64,000 nt of DNA, taken from Phycicoccus sp. M110.8. Its GTDB lineage: Bacteria > Actinomycetota > Actinomycetes > Actinomycetales > Dermatophilaceae. Numbering within the stretch: the first letter of the stretch is position 1; each line of letters begins with the position of its first letter. Location of the stretch: positions 186,001 through 250,000 of the forward strand of contig NZ_JAWDIC010000004.1 of assembly GCF_032464895.1 (NCBI RefSeq). The letters are read 5' to 3'. The notes beneath the pieces were generated by a model. It saw only the letters and a program-made list of their open reading frames with translations, searched no databases and was not told the origin of the DNA. A program made the translations under genes and the position numbers. Of the stretch, positions 51,226-59,431 are shown one piece after another.

Positions 51226-52532
51226 GCAACACCGTCAAGGCAGAGCACCTCAACCGCCGCACCGTCCTGCAGCTGCTCGGGCTGAGCGGCGTCGGCCTCG
51301 CGGCGGCCGCCTGCGCCGGGCCGGGCAGCACCTCGGGGTCGAGCTCGTCGGCGACCGCCCCCAAAGGCGGCGCGTCGGCGACCGGCGACATCTCGTTCGC
51401 GCACTGGCGGGCCGAGGACAAGCAGGTCTTCGACAAGCTGATCGCGTCGTTCCAGTCCGCCCACTCGGGCATCACCGTGCGCCAGGACATCTCCCCGTCG
51501 AACGACTACCAGTCCTCGGCCCTGCAGCGCATCCGCGGCGGTTCCGTCGGTGACGTGTTCACGGCGTTCCGTGGCGCGCAGTTCGTCGACATGGCCAAGG
51601 CCGGCGTCTACACCGACCTCTCCGGCCAGTCCTGGGCCAAGAACTTCAGCCCGGACCTCATCAAGGCGGGGACGTCGAACGGCACCCAGCTCGGCTTCCC
51701 CTACCAGGTCGTCTTCAACATGCCGGTGACCAACCAGGACCTCCTGGCCAAGGCCGGTGGCAGCACCCCGCCGAAGGACTGGGACTCCTTCCTCGCCCTG
51801 TGCGACAAGCTCAAGTCCCAGGGCGTCACCCCGATCGCGTGGCCGGGCGGTGACCCGGGCAACGCCGGCCAGCTCTTCAACTCGATGGTCATGAACAACG
51901 CACCGAGCGACGACATGTGCGCAAAGATCGAGTCCGGCGAGCTCAAGTGCACCGACGAGTGGTTCCTCACGACGCTCAAGCAGTACGTCCAGCTCAAGCC
52001 GTACTTCCAGCCCAACAGCACCGGCACCGCGGTCGAGCCGTGCCAGCAGATCTTCGCCACCGGCAAGGCCGCCATGCTGGCCACCGGCTCGTACCACATC
52101 GCGGCCGTGCGGGCGCTCGGCGCGAAGTTCGCGATGGACCTGCTGTCGCCCATCACGACGTCCGCCGACAAGGCCAAGTACGAGGGCATCTACAACGCGA
52201 CGTTCATCCTCGGCGTGAACAGCAAGTCCAAGCACCAGGGTGCCGCGGTCGCGTGGCTGGAGTACCTCTCGACGCCGGAGGTCGCAGGGCAGTACGCCAA
52301 CGGGACCAGCCAGCACGTCACCGTCAACGGGGTCGAGTACACCAACCCCGACCTCAAGGCCCTGTCGCCGTGGTTGACGAAGAAGACGCTGCTCGCGCCG
52401 CGGTTCCAGTTCAACAACCTCGACATCCGCTCGGCGGTCGAGGGCGCCTGCGTCGCGGTCGTCGGCGGAAAGAAGCCCGAGCAGGCGGCGGCCGACGCCC
52501 AGCGCGTCGTGGACCAGCAGCGCAAGAGCTAG
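51222..52532 (+). CDS. ABC importer substrate-binding lipoprotein
   Basis: 436 aa, extracellular solute-binding protein family 1. The Tat-type leader (NRRTVLQLLGLSGVGLAAAAC) with lipobox AAAC predicts a lipid-anchored protein outside the membrane. The mature protein starts with a Ser/Gly-rich spacer, then ISFAHWRAEDKQVFDKLIASF. In this operon it most likely captures sulfoquinovose or sulfoquinovosyl glycerol. AAGGAG precedes the ATG. Confidence 0.88.
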   Translation: MSNTVKAEHLNRRTVLQLLGLSGVGLAAAACAGPGSTSGSSSSATAPKGGASATGDISFAHWRAEDKQVFDKLIASFQSAHSGITVRQDISPSNDYQSSALQRIRGGSVGDVFTAFRGAQFVDMAKAGVYTDLSGQSWAKNFSPDLIKAGTSNGTQLGFPYQVVFNMPVTNQDLLAKAGGSTPPKDWDSFLALCDKLKSQGVTPIAWPGGDPGNAGQLFNSMVMNNAPSDDMCAKIESGELKCTDEWFLTTLKQYVQLKPYFQPNSTGTAVEPCQQIFATGKAAMLATGSYHIAAVRALGAKFAMDLLSPITTSADKAKYEGIYNATFILGVNSKSKHQGAAVAWLEYLSTPEVAGQYANGTSQHVTVNGVEYTNPDLKALSPWLTKKTLLAPRFQFNNLDIRSAVEGACVAVVGGKKPEQAAADAQRVVDQQRKS

Positions 52533-52540
52533 GAGCCGAC

Positions 52541-53515
52541 ATGAGCGTCTCGCAGAGGGCACGACCGGCCCCCGCAGATCCTGGCCAGCGGCAACGGGGA
52601 CGGCGCGGCATACCCGCCGTCCGCCGCTCGGGCAGCCGTGCCACCAAGGTGCACCCCGCCCTGTGGCTCTTCCCGCTCCCGGCCGTGGTGCTCTACGTCG
52701 TCTTCTTCGCCGGCCCCACGCTCCAGGCGTTCCAGTACTCCGTCACCGACTGGGACGGCATCAGTCCGCAGTTCAACAACGTCGGGGGTGGCAACTTCAG
52801 CCGGATCGCCACCGGGGACGACCTGTTCCGCGGCGCCCTGACCAACAACGTCAAGTTCCTCCTCGTCGTGGTCATCGCCCAGACGGCCCTGTCGCTGTTG
52901 CTCGCCCTGCTGCTGCAACGGAACTCGCGGTCGTCGACCGCGCTCAGGGCTCTGTTCTTCCTCCCGGCCATCCTGTCCTCGGTGTCGGTGGCCTTCGTCT
53001 GGAAATTCATGTACGACCCGAACTTCGGGCTCATCAACCAGGTGCTCGGGGGTATCGGGCTCGACGGGCTGAAGAGCTCGTTCCTCGGCAACGCCTCCCA
53101 GGCGATCTACTGGGTCGCGCTGGCACAGGTCTGGGCGCACGCCGGGCAGCTCATGGTGATCTTCGTCGCGGGCCTGCAGCAGATCCCCGAGGAGCTGTAC
53201 GAGTCGGCAGCGCTGGACGGCGCGGGCGCCTGGAGCCGGTTCCGGTACGTCACGTGGCCGTTGATCGCGCCCGCCACGGCCATCGTGGTCGCGTACACGA
53301 CGATCCAGTCGTTCAAGGCGTTCGACCTCATCCTCGGCCTGGGCGGCAACCCGCCCAAGGGGTCCCTGGACATCCTGTCCACCCGGATCTACACGACCTT
53401 CACCAACTCCAAGTTCGGTTACGCCGCAGCGGAGTCCGTGGTGTTCATGGTCATCATCGCCCTGGTCAGCTTCCTGCAGCGGCGGGCCGTCCGGCTCACC
53501 CAGCACGGCATGTGA
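52541..53515 (+). CDS. ABC sugar permease, MalF type
   Basis: 324 aa. A basic cytoplasmic N-terminus (~1-36) and six membrane helices, with the EAA loop EELYESAALDGAGAWSRFRYVTWPLI that docks the ATPase. Pairs with the next gene to form the membrane channel. AGGAG precedes the ATG, 8 bp after the binding-protein gene. No ATP-binding subunit is encoded in the locus, so a shared MsiK-type ATPase is likely used, as in many actinobacterial sugar importers. Confidence 0.92.
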   Translation: MSVSQRARPAPADPGQRQRGRRGIPAVRRSGSRATKVHPALWLFPLPAVVLYVVFFAGPTLQAFQYSVTDWDGISPQFNNVGGGNFSRIATGDDLFRGALTNNVKFLLVVVIAQTALSLLLALLLQRNSRSSTALRALFFLPAILSSVSVAFVWKFMYDPNFGLINQVLGGIGLDGLKSSFLGNASQAIYWVALAQVWAHAGQLMVIFVAGLQQIPEELYESAALDGAGAWSRFRYVTWPLIAPATAIVVAYTTIQSFKAFDLILGLGGNPPKGSLDILSTRIYTTFTNSKFGYAAAESVVFMVIIALVSFLQRRAVRLTQHGM

Positions 53516-53527
53516 GAGGAGCACGTC

Positions 53528-54343
53528 ATGGCTGGAACCCTCGGTCGCCGCGCGGTCCTCGCGGTGTACTCGCTGCTCATCATCGTCCCGTTGTTCGTGG
53601 TGCTCAGCGGCTCGTTCAAGTCGACCAAGCAGCTGTTCGACTCGCCCTTCTCACCACCCTCGTCGCTGTCGCCGTCGAACTACACGGCGGTCCTCACCGA
53701 CGCGAGCATGGCCACGGCCTTCGTCAACAGCACCGTCGTGACGCTGTCCGCAGTCGTCATCACCCTCGCCGTCGGCAGCCTCGCCGCCTACGGGCTGGCG
53801 CGGATCCCCGGCTGGCGCGGCCTGCTCGTGTACGGCTTCCTCGTCCTCGGCATGGCCGTCCCGGCGCAGTCGAACATGATCCCGCAGTACGTGCTGTTCC
53901 AGAGCCTCGGGCTGCTGGACAGCCGGCTCGGGCTGATCCTCATCGAGGTGGTCGCCACCCTGCCGGTCGCCGTGTTCATCATGACCGGCTTCATGCGCAC
54001 GCTGCCCAAGGAGCTGTTCGAGGCCGGGTCGATCGACGGCGCCGGACCCTGGCGGACCTACCGGTCGATCGCCCTGCCGGTGTCGCTGCCGTCGCTGGCC
54101 GCCACGGCGATCTTCCTGTTCGTCATCCAGTGGAACGACCTGCTCTACCCCCTGCTGTTCATCCACGACCCGGCGAAGACGACGCTGCCCCTGGCGCTGC
54201 TGAACTTCCAGGGCGAGTTCCTGACGAACTACCCCCTGCTGTTCACCGGCGTGATCGTGGCCTCGGCCCCGCTCGTGGTCGCCTACGTCTTCCTCCAGCG
54301 CTACTTCGTGGCCGGGATCACCGCCGGCTCCGTGAAGGGATAG
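53528..54343 (+). CDS. ABC sugar permease, MalG type
   Basis: 271 aa, six membrane helices. The EAA loop is KELFEAGSIDGAGPWRTYRSIALPV, and the N-terminus (LIIVPLFVVLSGSFKS) is typical of MalG-type permeases. Partner of the preceding permease. GAGGAG lies six bases before the ATG, and the GH31 gene begins 4 bp after its stop. Confidence 0.92.
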   Translation: MAGTLGRRAVLAVYSLLIIVPLFVVLSGSFKSTKQLFDSPFSPPSSLSPSNYTAVLTDASMATAFVNSTVVTLSAVVITLAVGSLAAYGLARIPGWRGLLVYGFLVLGMAVPAQSNMIPQYVLFQSLGLLDSRLGLILIEVVATLPVAVFIMTGFMRTLPKELFEAGSIDGAGPWRTYRSIALPVSLPSLAATAIFLFVIQWNDLLYPLLFIHDPAKTTLPLALLNFQGEFLTNYPLLFTGVIVASAPLVVAYVFLQRYFVAGITAGSVKG

Positions 54344-54347
54344 GACC

Positions 54348-56660
54348 GTGACCCACCCGCTCCTCCTGCGACGTGTCGCCGGGGTGCGCCGCGACGGCGA
54401 GTCCGTGGTGCTGTCCGTCGACGCCCTGCCCGGCGTCCAGCTCGGGATCATGCCCGGCTGGCTGACCGGCGAGCCGCCCGCGGCCCAGGGCGTCGAGACG
54501 ACGATGCCCAACCTGCCCGAGCTGGACCTGCCGCCCACGGACGCCACGGCCTACGAGCTGCGCGTGTCGGCGCCCGCGCCGAGCGTGCTGCGGCTGACCC
54601 TGGCCCCGGCCGGGGCGTCGGTCCTGGCCGACGACGGCACGTGGCTCGGCATCGTCACGGACCCGGCGCCGGCGCCGGTCGCCCTCGACGTCGAGGAGAC
54701 CGACGACGCGGTGGTCGTGGCCACCGCCGGCGCCCGGCTCCGGGTGGGACGGGCTCCGTTCACCCTGGCGCTGGAGGACCCGCACACCGGCCGGACCCTC
54801 CTGCGGTCCGCGCACCGCCTGCGCCAGGTGGCCGGCCTGATGATGGCGCCGACCGCCCTGGCGGACGAGGGCGGCCTCTCGGTGAACCTCGAGCTCGCGC
54901 CGGACGAGGACGTGCTCGGCTTCGGCGAGCAGTTCGGCCGTCTCGTGAAGAACGGCCAGCGGCTCGTCCTGCGCAGCGAGGACGCGTGCGGCACCGGTAC
55001 GGGCATGGCATACAAACCCGTCCCGGTCTGGCACTCGACCGCCGGGTACACGGGGTTCGTCAACACCGGGGCCGTGGTCACCGCGGACGTGGGGCACGAG
55101 CGTCCCTCGGTCCTCGGCCTGACCGTCGCGGACGACGCCGTCGACCTCTACCTCGTGGCCGGCGACGGACCCAAGGAACGGCTCACCGCCTACACCGCAC
55201 TCACCGGCCGGCCGCCGGTGCCGCCGCTGTGGGCCTTCGGCTACTGGATGGGGCGCTGCCGCTACCACTCGCGCGAGGAGATGCTCGAGGTCGCCGCCAC
55301 GATGCGTGGGCACCACGTGCCCCTCGACGTCCTGCACCTCGACCCCGACTGGCTCGTCGTCGACCGCCTCAACTGCGACTTCATCTGGAACGAGAGCCGG
55401 TTCGGCAACCGTCGCGAGTTCGTGGAGGCGTTGCGGGAGCGGGGGATCCGCCTCTCCGTGTGGGAGCTGCCGTACCTCGACCCGGCCAGCCCGCGCTTCG
55501 AGGAGGCCAAGGACAAGGGCTACCTCGTCCGTCACCCCGACGGCACCCTCGCCGGGATCCGCAAGACCCCGACGCCGGACGGGCGCATGCGGGCCCTGGT
55601 CGACTTCACCAACCCCGACGCGGTCGCGTGGTGGCAGGGGATGCACGAGGCGTTCCTCGACGACGGGGTCGCCGTCTTCAAGACCGACTTCGGCGAGGCG
55701 CTGCCCGACGACGTGGCACTGTTCGACGGCACCCCAGCGGTGCACGCCCACAACACCTACCCGTTGCGCTACAACGGCGCCGTCAGCGACGCGATAGCGC
55801 GCTACACCGGTCGGTCCCCCCTCGTGTGGGGGCGCAGCGGGTGGGCCGGGTCCCAGCGCTACCCGGGGCAGTGGGGCGGCGACGCCGAGTCCACCGTGGC
55901 CGGCATGCAGGCGACCGTGCGCGGCGGGTTGTCGTATGCCGTGAGCGCGCCGGGGTTCTGGAGCCACGACATCGGCGGCTTCTTCGGCCCGGAGCTGACC
56001 CCCGGCCTCTACGTGCGCTGGACCCAGCTGGGCGCGCTGTCCCCGCTGATGCGGGCGCACGGGCTCCGGCCGCGCGAGCCGTGGGCGTTCGGCGACGAGG
56101 CCCTGGAGGCCGCCCGACGGTGGGTGCGGCTGCGGTACGAGCTGCTGCCGACCCTGTGGCAGGTCGCGCACGAGTCAGCCGAGCACGGGTGGCCGGTGAT
56201 GCGACCGCTCGCGCTGGAGTTCCCCGACGACCCGGTCGCGCAGTCGGTCGACGACGCCTTCCTCCTCGGGGCGGACCTGCTCGTGGTGCCCGTGTTCGAC
56301 GACGGTTCAGCCCCGGTCCGCCGCCGGTTCTACGTGCCCGAGGGGGAGTGGTACGACCTCCTGGACGGGACGACCTACCGGGGCCCGGGCTTCCACGAGG
56401 CGCAGGTGCCGCTCGACTCCATGCCGGTGCTCGTCCGCAGCGGTGCCGTGCTGCCCCGCGTCGAGGTGGACGAGGGGGTGCGCAACACCGACGACCTGGT
56501 CGGCCGACCCTGGACCCTGCACGCCTACGGACCGGCGAGGGAGGCCGCGCTCGACCTCGTCGGCTTCGACGGCACCGCCACGCGGGTCGAGCTCGCGGGT
56601 GACACGGCCGCGGCCACGGGCACCCAGCCGGTGGCGGGACGGGTCGTGCGCCGTGGCTGA
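54348..56660 (+). CDS. GH31 glycosidase, YicI-like, putative sulfoquinovosidase
   Basis: 770 aa. N-terminal beta-sandwich (~1-215), then a GH31 barrel with nucleophile D447 (VFKTDFGEALP) and acid/base D512 (WGGDAEST), and C-terminal beta domains. The segments YWMGRCRYHSREEMLEVA, CDFIWNESRFGNRREFV and FWSHDIGGFF follow the YicI (alpha-xylosidase/alpha-glucosidase) branch, not YihQ: the YihQ loop carrying the sulfonate-binding Arg/Trp pair is absent. Operon position predicts release of sulfoquinovose from sulfoquinovosyl glycerol; alternatively it hydrolyses another alpha-glycoside. GTG start; AGGA upstream. Confidence 0.82.
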   Translation: MTHPLLLRRVAGVRRDGESVVLSVDALPGVQLGIMPGWLTGEPPAAQGVETTMPNLPELDLPPTDATAYELRVSAPAPSVLRLTLAPAGASVLADDGTWLGIVTDPAPAPVALDVEETDDAVVVATAGARLRVGRAPFTLALEDPHTGRTLLRSAHRLRQVAGLMMAPTALADEGGLSVNLELAPDEDVLGFGEQFGRLVKNGQRLVLRSEDACGTGTGMAYKPVPVWHSTAGYTGFVNTGAVVTADVGHERPSVLGLTVADDAVDLYLVAGDGPKERLTAYTALTGRPPVPPLWAFGYWMGRCRYHSREEMLEVAATMRGHHVPLDVLHLDPDWLVVDRLNCDFIWNESRFGNRREFVEALRERGIRLSVWELPYLDPASPRFEEAKDKGYLVRHPDGTLAGIRKTPTPDGRMRALVDFTNPDAVAWWQGMHEAFLDDGVAVFKTDFGEALPDDVALFDGTPAVHAHNTYPLRYNGAVSDAIARYTGRSPLVWGRSGWAGSQRYPGQWGGDAESTVAGMQATVRGGLSYAVSAPGFWSHDIGGFFGPELTPGLYVRWTQLGALSPLMRAHGLRPREPWAFGDEALEAARRWVRLRYELLPTLWQVAHESAEHGWPVMRPLALEFPDDPVAQSVDDAFLLGADLLVVPVFDDGSAPVRRRFYVPEGEWYDLLDGTTYRGPGFHEAQVPLDSMPVLVRSGAVLPRVEVDEGVRNTDDLVGRPWTLHAYGPAREAALDLVGFDGTATRVELAGDTAAATGTQPVAGRVVRRG

Positions 56661-57870
56661 CCGCGTCGCGCCGGACGTCGCGGAGCGTACGGCTGACGAC
56701 GTCGCGGCGCGTGCCACGGACGGCGCCACCGCGGGTCAGGTCCGCACCGACCACGTGACGGCTCCCGGTCGGGACGACCTCGCCCAGCGCCGGGACGACC
56801 TGCGGGAGCGGCTGGACGCCTTGGCGGACGTCGCAGGGGGCGCCGGTGTCGACGTGCTGGTCCTGCGCGAGCCGGCGACGCTGGCCTGGCTCCTCGAGGC
56901 GCGGGTGCACGTGCCGCTCACCCTCGACACGGCCTGCCTCGACGTGGTCGTCGACGTGTCGGGTGACGTGCCGAGCATCACCGTGGTCACGAACGCCATC
57001 GAGGCCCCGAGGCTGCAGGAGACCGAGCTGGCGAACCTGCCCGTCGAGTGGGCCGTCGTGCCGTGGTGGGAGTCGCGTGACAGCCGGCTGCCGCGGGGCG
57101 CCGGCACCGGCAGCGACCGGCCGGCGGACGGTGCGGTCGACGTGGGGCCGGCTGTCCGGGCGCTGCGGCTGACGCCGTCCCTGCGGCAGGGGCGGCTGCT
57201 CGCCGGGGTCGGCCGCGACGCCGCGGCGGCCGCGACCCGTGCCGCCCTCGCGCTGGAGCCGGGCATGAGCGAGTACGCCGCCGCCGGCGTCTTCGCGGCC
57301 GAGCTCATGGCCGACGCGATGGACCCGATCGTCCTCATGGTGGGTGGTGCAGACCGCGGCGCGCGGCACCGTCACCCCCTGCCCACCGCCCGGGAGCTGG
57401 GACCGCTCGCCATGCTGGTCTGCTGCGCGCGGCGGTCCGGGGTGGTGGCCAGCGTCACCCGCATCGTGTCCTTCGGACCCGTCCCGCCGGCGACGGAGGA
57501 CGCCTACGGCCGGCTGCTCGACGTCGAGCAGGCCTTCCTCGACGCCAGCGTGCCGGGCGCGCGTCTCGGCGACGTCGTCCGCGCGGGCACCACGGCATAC
57601 GGGCGCAACGGCTTCGACCCGCTGGAGTGGCACCGCCACCACCAGGGCGGACTGTCCGGCTTCGTGCCCCGGGAGTTCCCCGCGCACGCCGGGTCCGAGC
57701 TGGTGCTGGGGGAGGGGATGGTCCTCGCCTGGAACCCGAGCGCCGAGGGGGTCAAGGTCGAGGACACCGCCCTCGTCACGGCCCGGGGTCCGGAGCTGCT
57801 CGTCCACGACCCCGAGTGGCCGGCGCTGCAGGTCGGCGGCCGGTCCCGGCCCGACATCCTGCGCCGCTGA
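56653..57870 (+). CDS. M24 (pita-bread) fold protein lacking metal-ligand motifs
   Basis: 405 aa. N-terminal creatinase/prolidase-like domain (~50-165) and C-terminal M24 fold (~180-390). The catalytic-type histidine segment HHQGGLSGFVPREFP and the final GVKVEDTALVT (Glu) are recognisable. The usual paired-aspartate region is replaced by ELGPLAMLVCCARRSGVVAS, so a two-metal peptidase is unlikely. It may be a creatinase-like or non-catalytic member. GTG 56653 overlaps GH31 by 8 bp, so it is co-translated with the sulfoquinovose genes. Its role there is unknown. Confidence 0.7.
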   Translation: MADRVAPDVAERTADDVAARATDGATAGQVRTDHVTAPGRDDLAQRRDDLRERLDALADVAGGAGVDVLVLREPATLAWLLEARVHVPLTLDTACLDVVVDVSGDVPSITVVTNAIEAPRLQETELANLPVEWAVVPWWESRDSRLPRGAGTGSDRPADGAVDVGPAVRALRLTPSLRQGRLLAGVGRDAAAAATRAALALEPGMSEYAAAGVFAAELMADAMDPIVLMVGGADRGARHRHPLPTARELGPLAMLVCCARRSGVVASVTRIVSFGPVPPATEDAYGRLLDVEQAFLDASVPGARLGDVVRAGTTAYGRNGFDPLEWHRHHQGGLSGFVPREFPAHAGSELVLGEGMVLAWNPSAEGVKVEDTALVTARGPELLVHDPEWPALQVGGRSRPDILRR

Positions 57871-57874
57871 CGTC

Positions 57875-57938
57875 CTGACCCGCTGACCCGCCGACCCGCA
57901 GACCCGCTCACCCGCCGACCCGCAGACCCGTCGACCGC
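57875..57938. repeat. Tandem octamers between the M24-like and dehydrogenase genes
   Basis: Seven octamers of form CNNACCCG: CTGACCCG, CTGACCCG, CCGACCCG, CAGACCCG, CTCACCCG, CCGACCCG, CAGACCCG (57875-57930), then a degenerate TCGACCGC. They include a 24-bp higher-order unit. They fill half of the 124-bp intergenic gap in an otherwise tightly packed operon. Confidence 0.75.
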
Positions 57939-57994
57939 GCACCCACGCGGTTGGCGACCTCGCCCAGAGCCCCGTCCCACCAAGGAGATTCGCC

Positions 57995-59422
57995 GTGACA
58001 GACCTCGCCCAGTCCCTCGTCGACGGACGGTGGGAAGCCCACGACCAGCAGGCGCAGGTGACGAACCCGGCCGACGGCCGTGTCGTCGGACAGGTCGCGT
58101 GGGGCAGCGCCGCCGACGCCGTCCGGGCCGCCGACGCCGCTGCCGCCGCCCTGCACGACTGGGTCGAACGTCCTGCGCGCAACCGCGCCGATGTCCTGCG
58201 CGACGCCGCCGACCTGATGACCTCGCGCGTCGACGAGATCGGCCGCCTGCTCGCGCTCGAGGCGGGCAAGCGGCTGCCCGAGGCCGTGGGCGAGGTCGCC
58301 TTCTCCGCCGAGTACTTCCGGTGGTTCGCCGAGGAGGCCCGCCGCCCCGAGGGGTCGGTGATCCCGCACGAGGCACGCGACCGACGCCACCTGACCCTGC
58401 GCCAGCCGGTGGGTGTCGTCGCCTCGCTCACCCCGTGGAACTTCCCGTGCTCGATCCAGGCCCGCAAGCTCGCACCGGCCCTGGCCGCCGGCTGCACCGT
58501 CGTCGCCCGCGTCTCGGAGAAGGCGCCGCTCGCGGTGACCGAGCTCGTCCGGTGCCTCGTCGACGCCGGCGTCCCGGCCGGGGTGGTCAACCTCGTGCAC
58601 GGACCGGCGAGGGAGGTCACGCAGGCGCTCCTGGACCACGGGGCCGTGCGCGCCGTGAGCTTCACCGGCTCGACCCAGGTCGGCAGCGAGATCATGGCCT
58701 CTGCCGCCCGCCGGGTCGTGCGACCCCTGCTCGAGCTCGGTGGGGACGCCGCCTTCATCGTCTTCGAGGACGCCGACCTCGACGCCGCCGTCGAGGGGGC
58801 GATGCTCGCGAAGTTCAGGAACACGGGGCAGTCCTGCATCGCGGCGAACCGGTTCGTCGTGCACGAGCGCGTGTTCGACGAGTTCACCGGACGGCTCACC
58901 GAGGCGATCGACGCGATGACGGTCGGGGACGGCCTGGCCGACCCGCTGCCCGACCTCGGGCCCGTCATCGACCAGAGCCGTGTCGACGCGGTGCAGGGCA
59001 TGGTCGACGCGGCGCTGGAGGCGGGTGCCACCCGGCTGACCCGTGAGTTCGAGCTGCCGTCGCAGGGCACGTTCGTCGCGCCCGCGCTGCTCGCCGACGT
59101 CCCGGACGACGCCGACCTGTCGTGCAGCGAGGTGTTCGGGCCCGCCGCCGCGGTCTTCCGGTTCCGCGACGACGACGAGGCTGTCGCGCGGGCCAACGCC
59201 ACCGAGATGGGCCTGGCCGGCTACCTGTGGTCGCGCGACGTGGGGCGGGTCTGGCGCACGGCCGAGCGGCTCCAGGCCGGCATCATCGGCGCGAACAACG
59301 CCCTCCCGTCGGTCTGCTTCGCACCCATGGGCGGCGTGAAGCAGTCCGGGCTGGGTCGCGAGGGTGCGTCCGCCGGGCTGGAGGAGTTCCAGGACGTGCG
59401 GTACCTCTCGCTCGGTCTGTGA
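57995..59422 (+). CDS. Aldehyde dehydrogenase, probable sulfolactaldehyde dehydrogenase
   Basis: 475 aa, succinate-semialdehyde-dehydrogenase-like. Nucleophile C281 (NTGQSCIAANRF), general base E247 (LLELGGDAAFIV), and SLTPWNFPCSIQARKLAPAL. Two deviations: the cofactor lysine of the usual VKPSE motif is Arg (VVARVSEKAP), and the ELGGN asparagine is Asp. Sulfolactaldehyde dehydrogenases of sulfoglycolysis belong to this family and give sulfolactate. AAGGAG precedes GTG 57995. Separated from upstream genes by the octamer repeat. Confidence 0.85.
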   Translation: MTDLAQSLVDGRWEAHDQQAQVTNPADGRVVGQVAWGSAADAVRAADAAAAALHDWVERPARNRADVLRDAADLMTSRVDEIGRLLALEAGKRLPEAVGEVAFSAEYFRWFAEEARRPEGSVIPHEARDRRHLTLRQPVGVVASLTPWNFPCSIQARKLAPALAAGCTVVARVSEKAPLAVTELVRCLVDAGVPAGVVNLVHGPAREVTQALLDHGAVRAVSFTGSTQVGSEIMASAARRVVRPLLELGGDAAFIVFEDADLDAAVEGAMLAKFRNTGQSCIAANRFVVHERVFDEFTGRLTEAIDAMTVGDGLADPLPDLGPVIDQSRVDAVQGMVDAALEAGATRLTREFELPSQGTFVAPALLADVPDDADLSCSEVFGPAAAVFRFRDDDEAVARANATEMGLAGYLWSRDVGRVWRTAERLQAGIIGANNALPSVCFAPMGGVKQSGLGREGASAGLEEFQDVRYLSLGL

Positions 59423-59431
59423 GCGTGGGCG

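Noticed and set aside
54348-56660. Naming the GH31 gene yihQ
   Set aside because: The YihQ-specific sulfonate-binding loop is not present; only the operon context suggests sulfoquinovosidase.
57875-57938. CRISPR-like repeat array
   Set aside because: Contiguous 8-bp units without spacers; a simple tandem repeat, with no cas genes in the window.
55783-59202. An 1139-codon minus-strand open frame opposite GH31, M24-like and dehydrogenase genes
   Set aside because: Composition-driven shadow; the plus-strand genes have catalytic residues and coupled starts.
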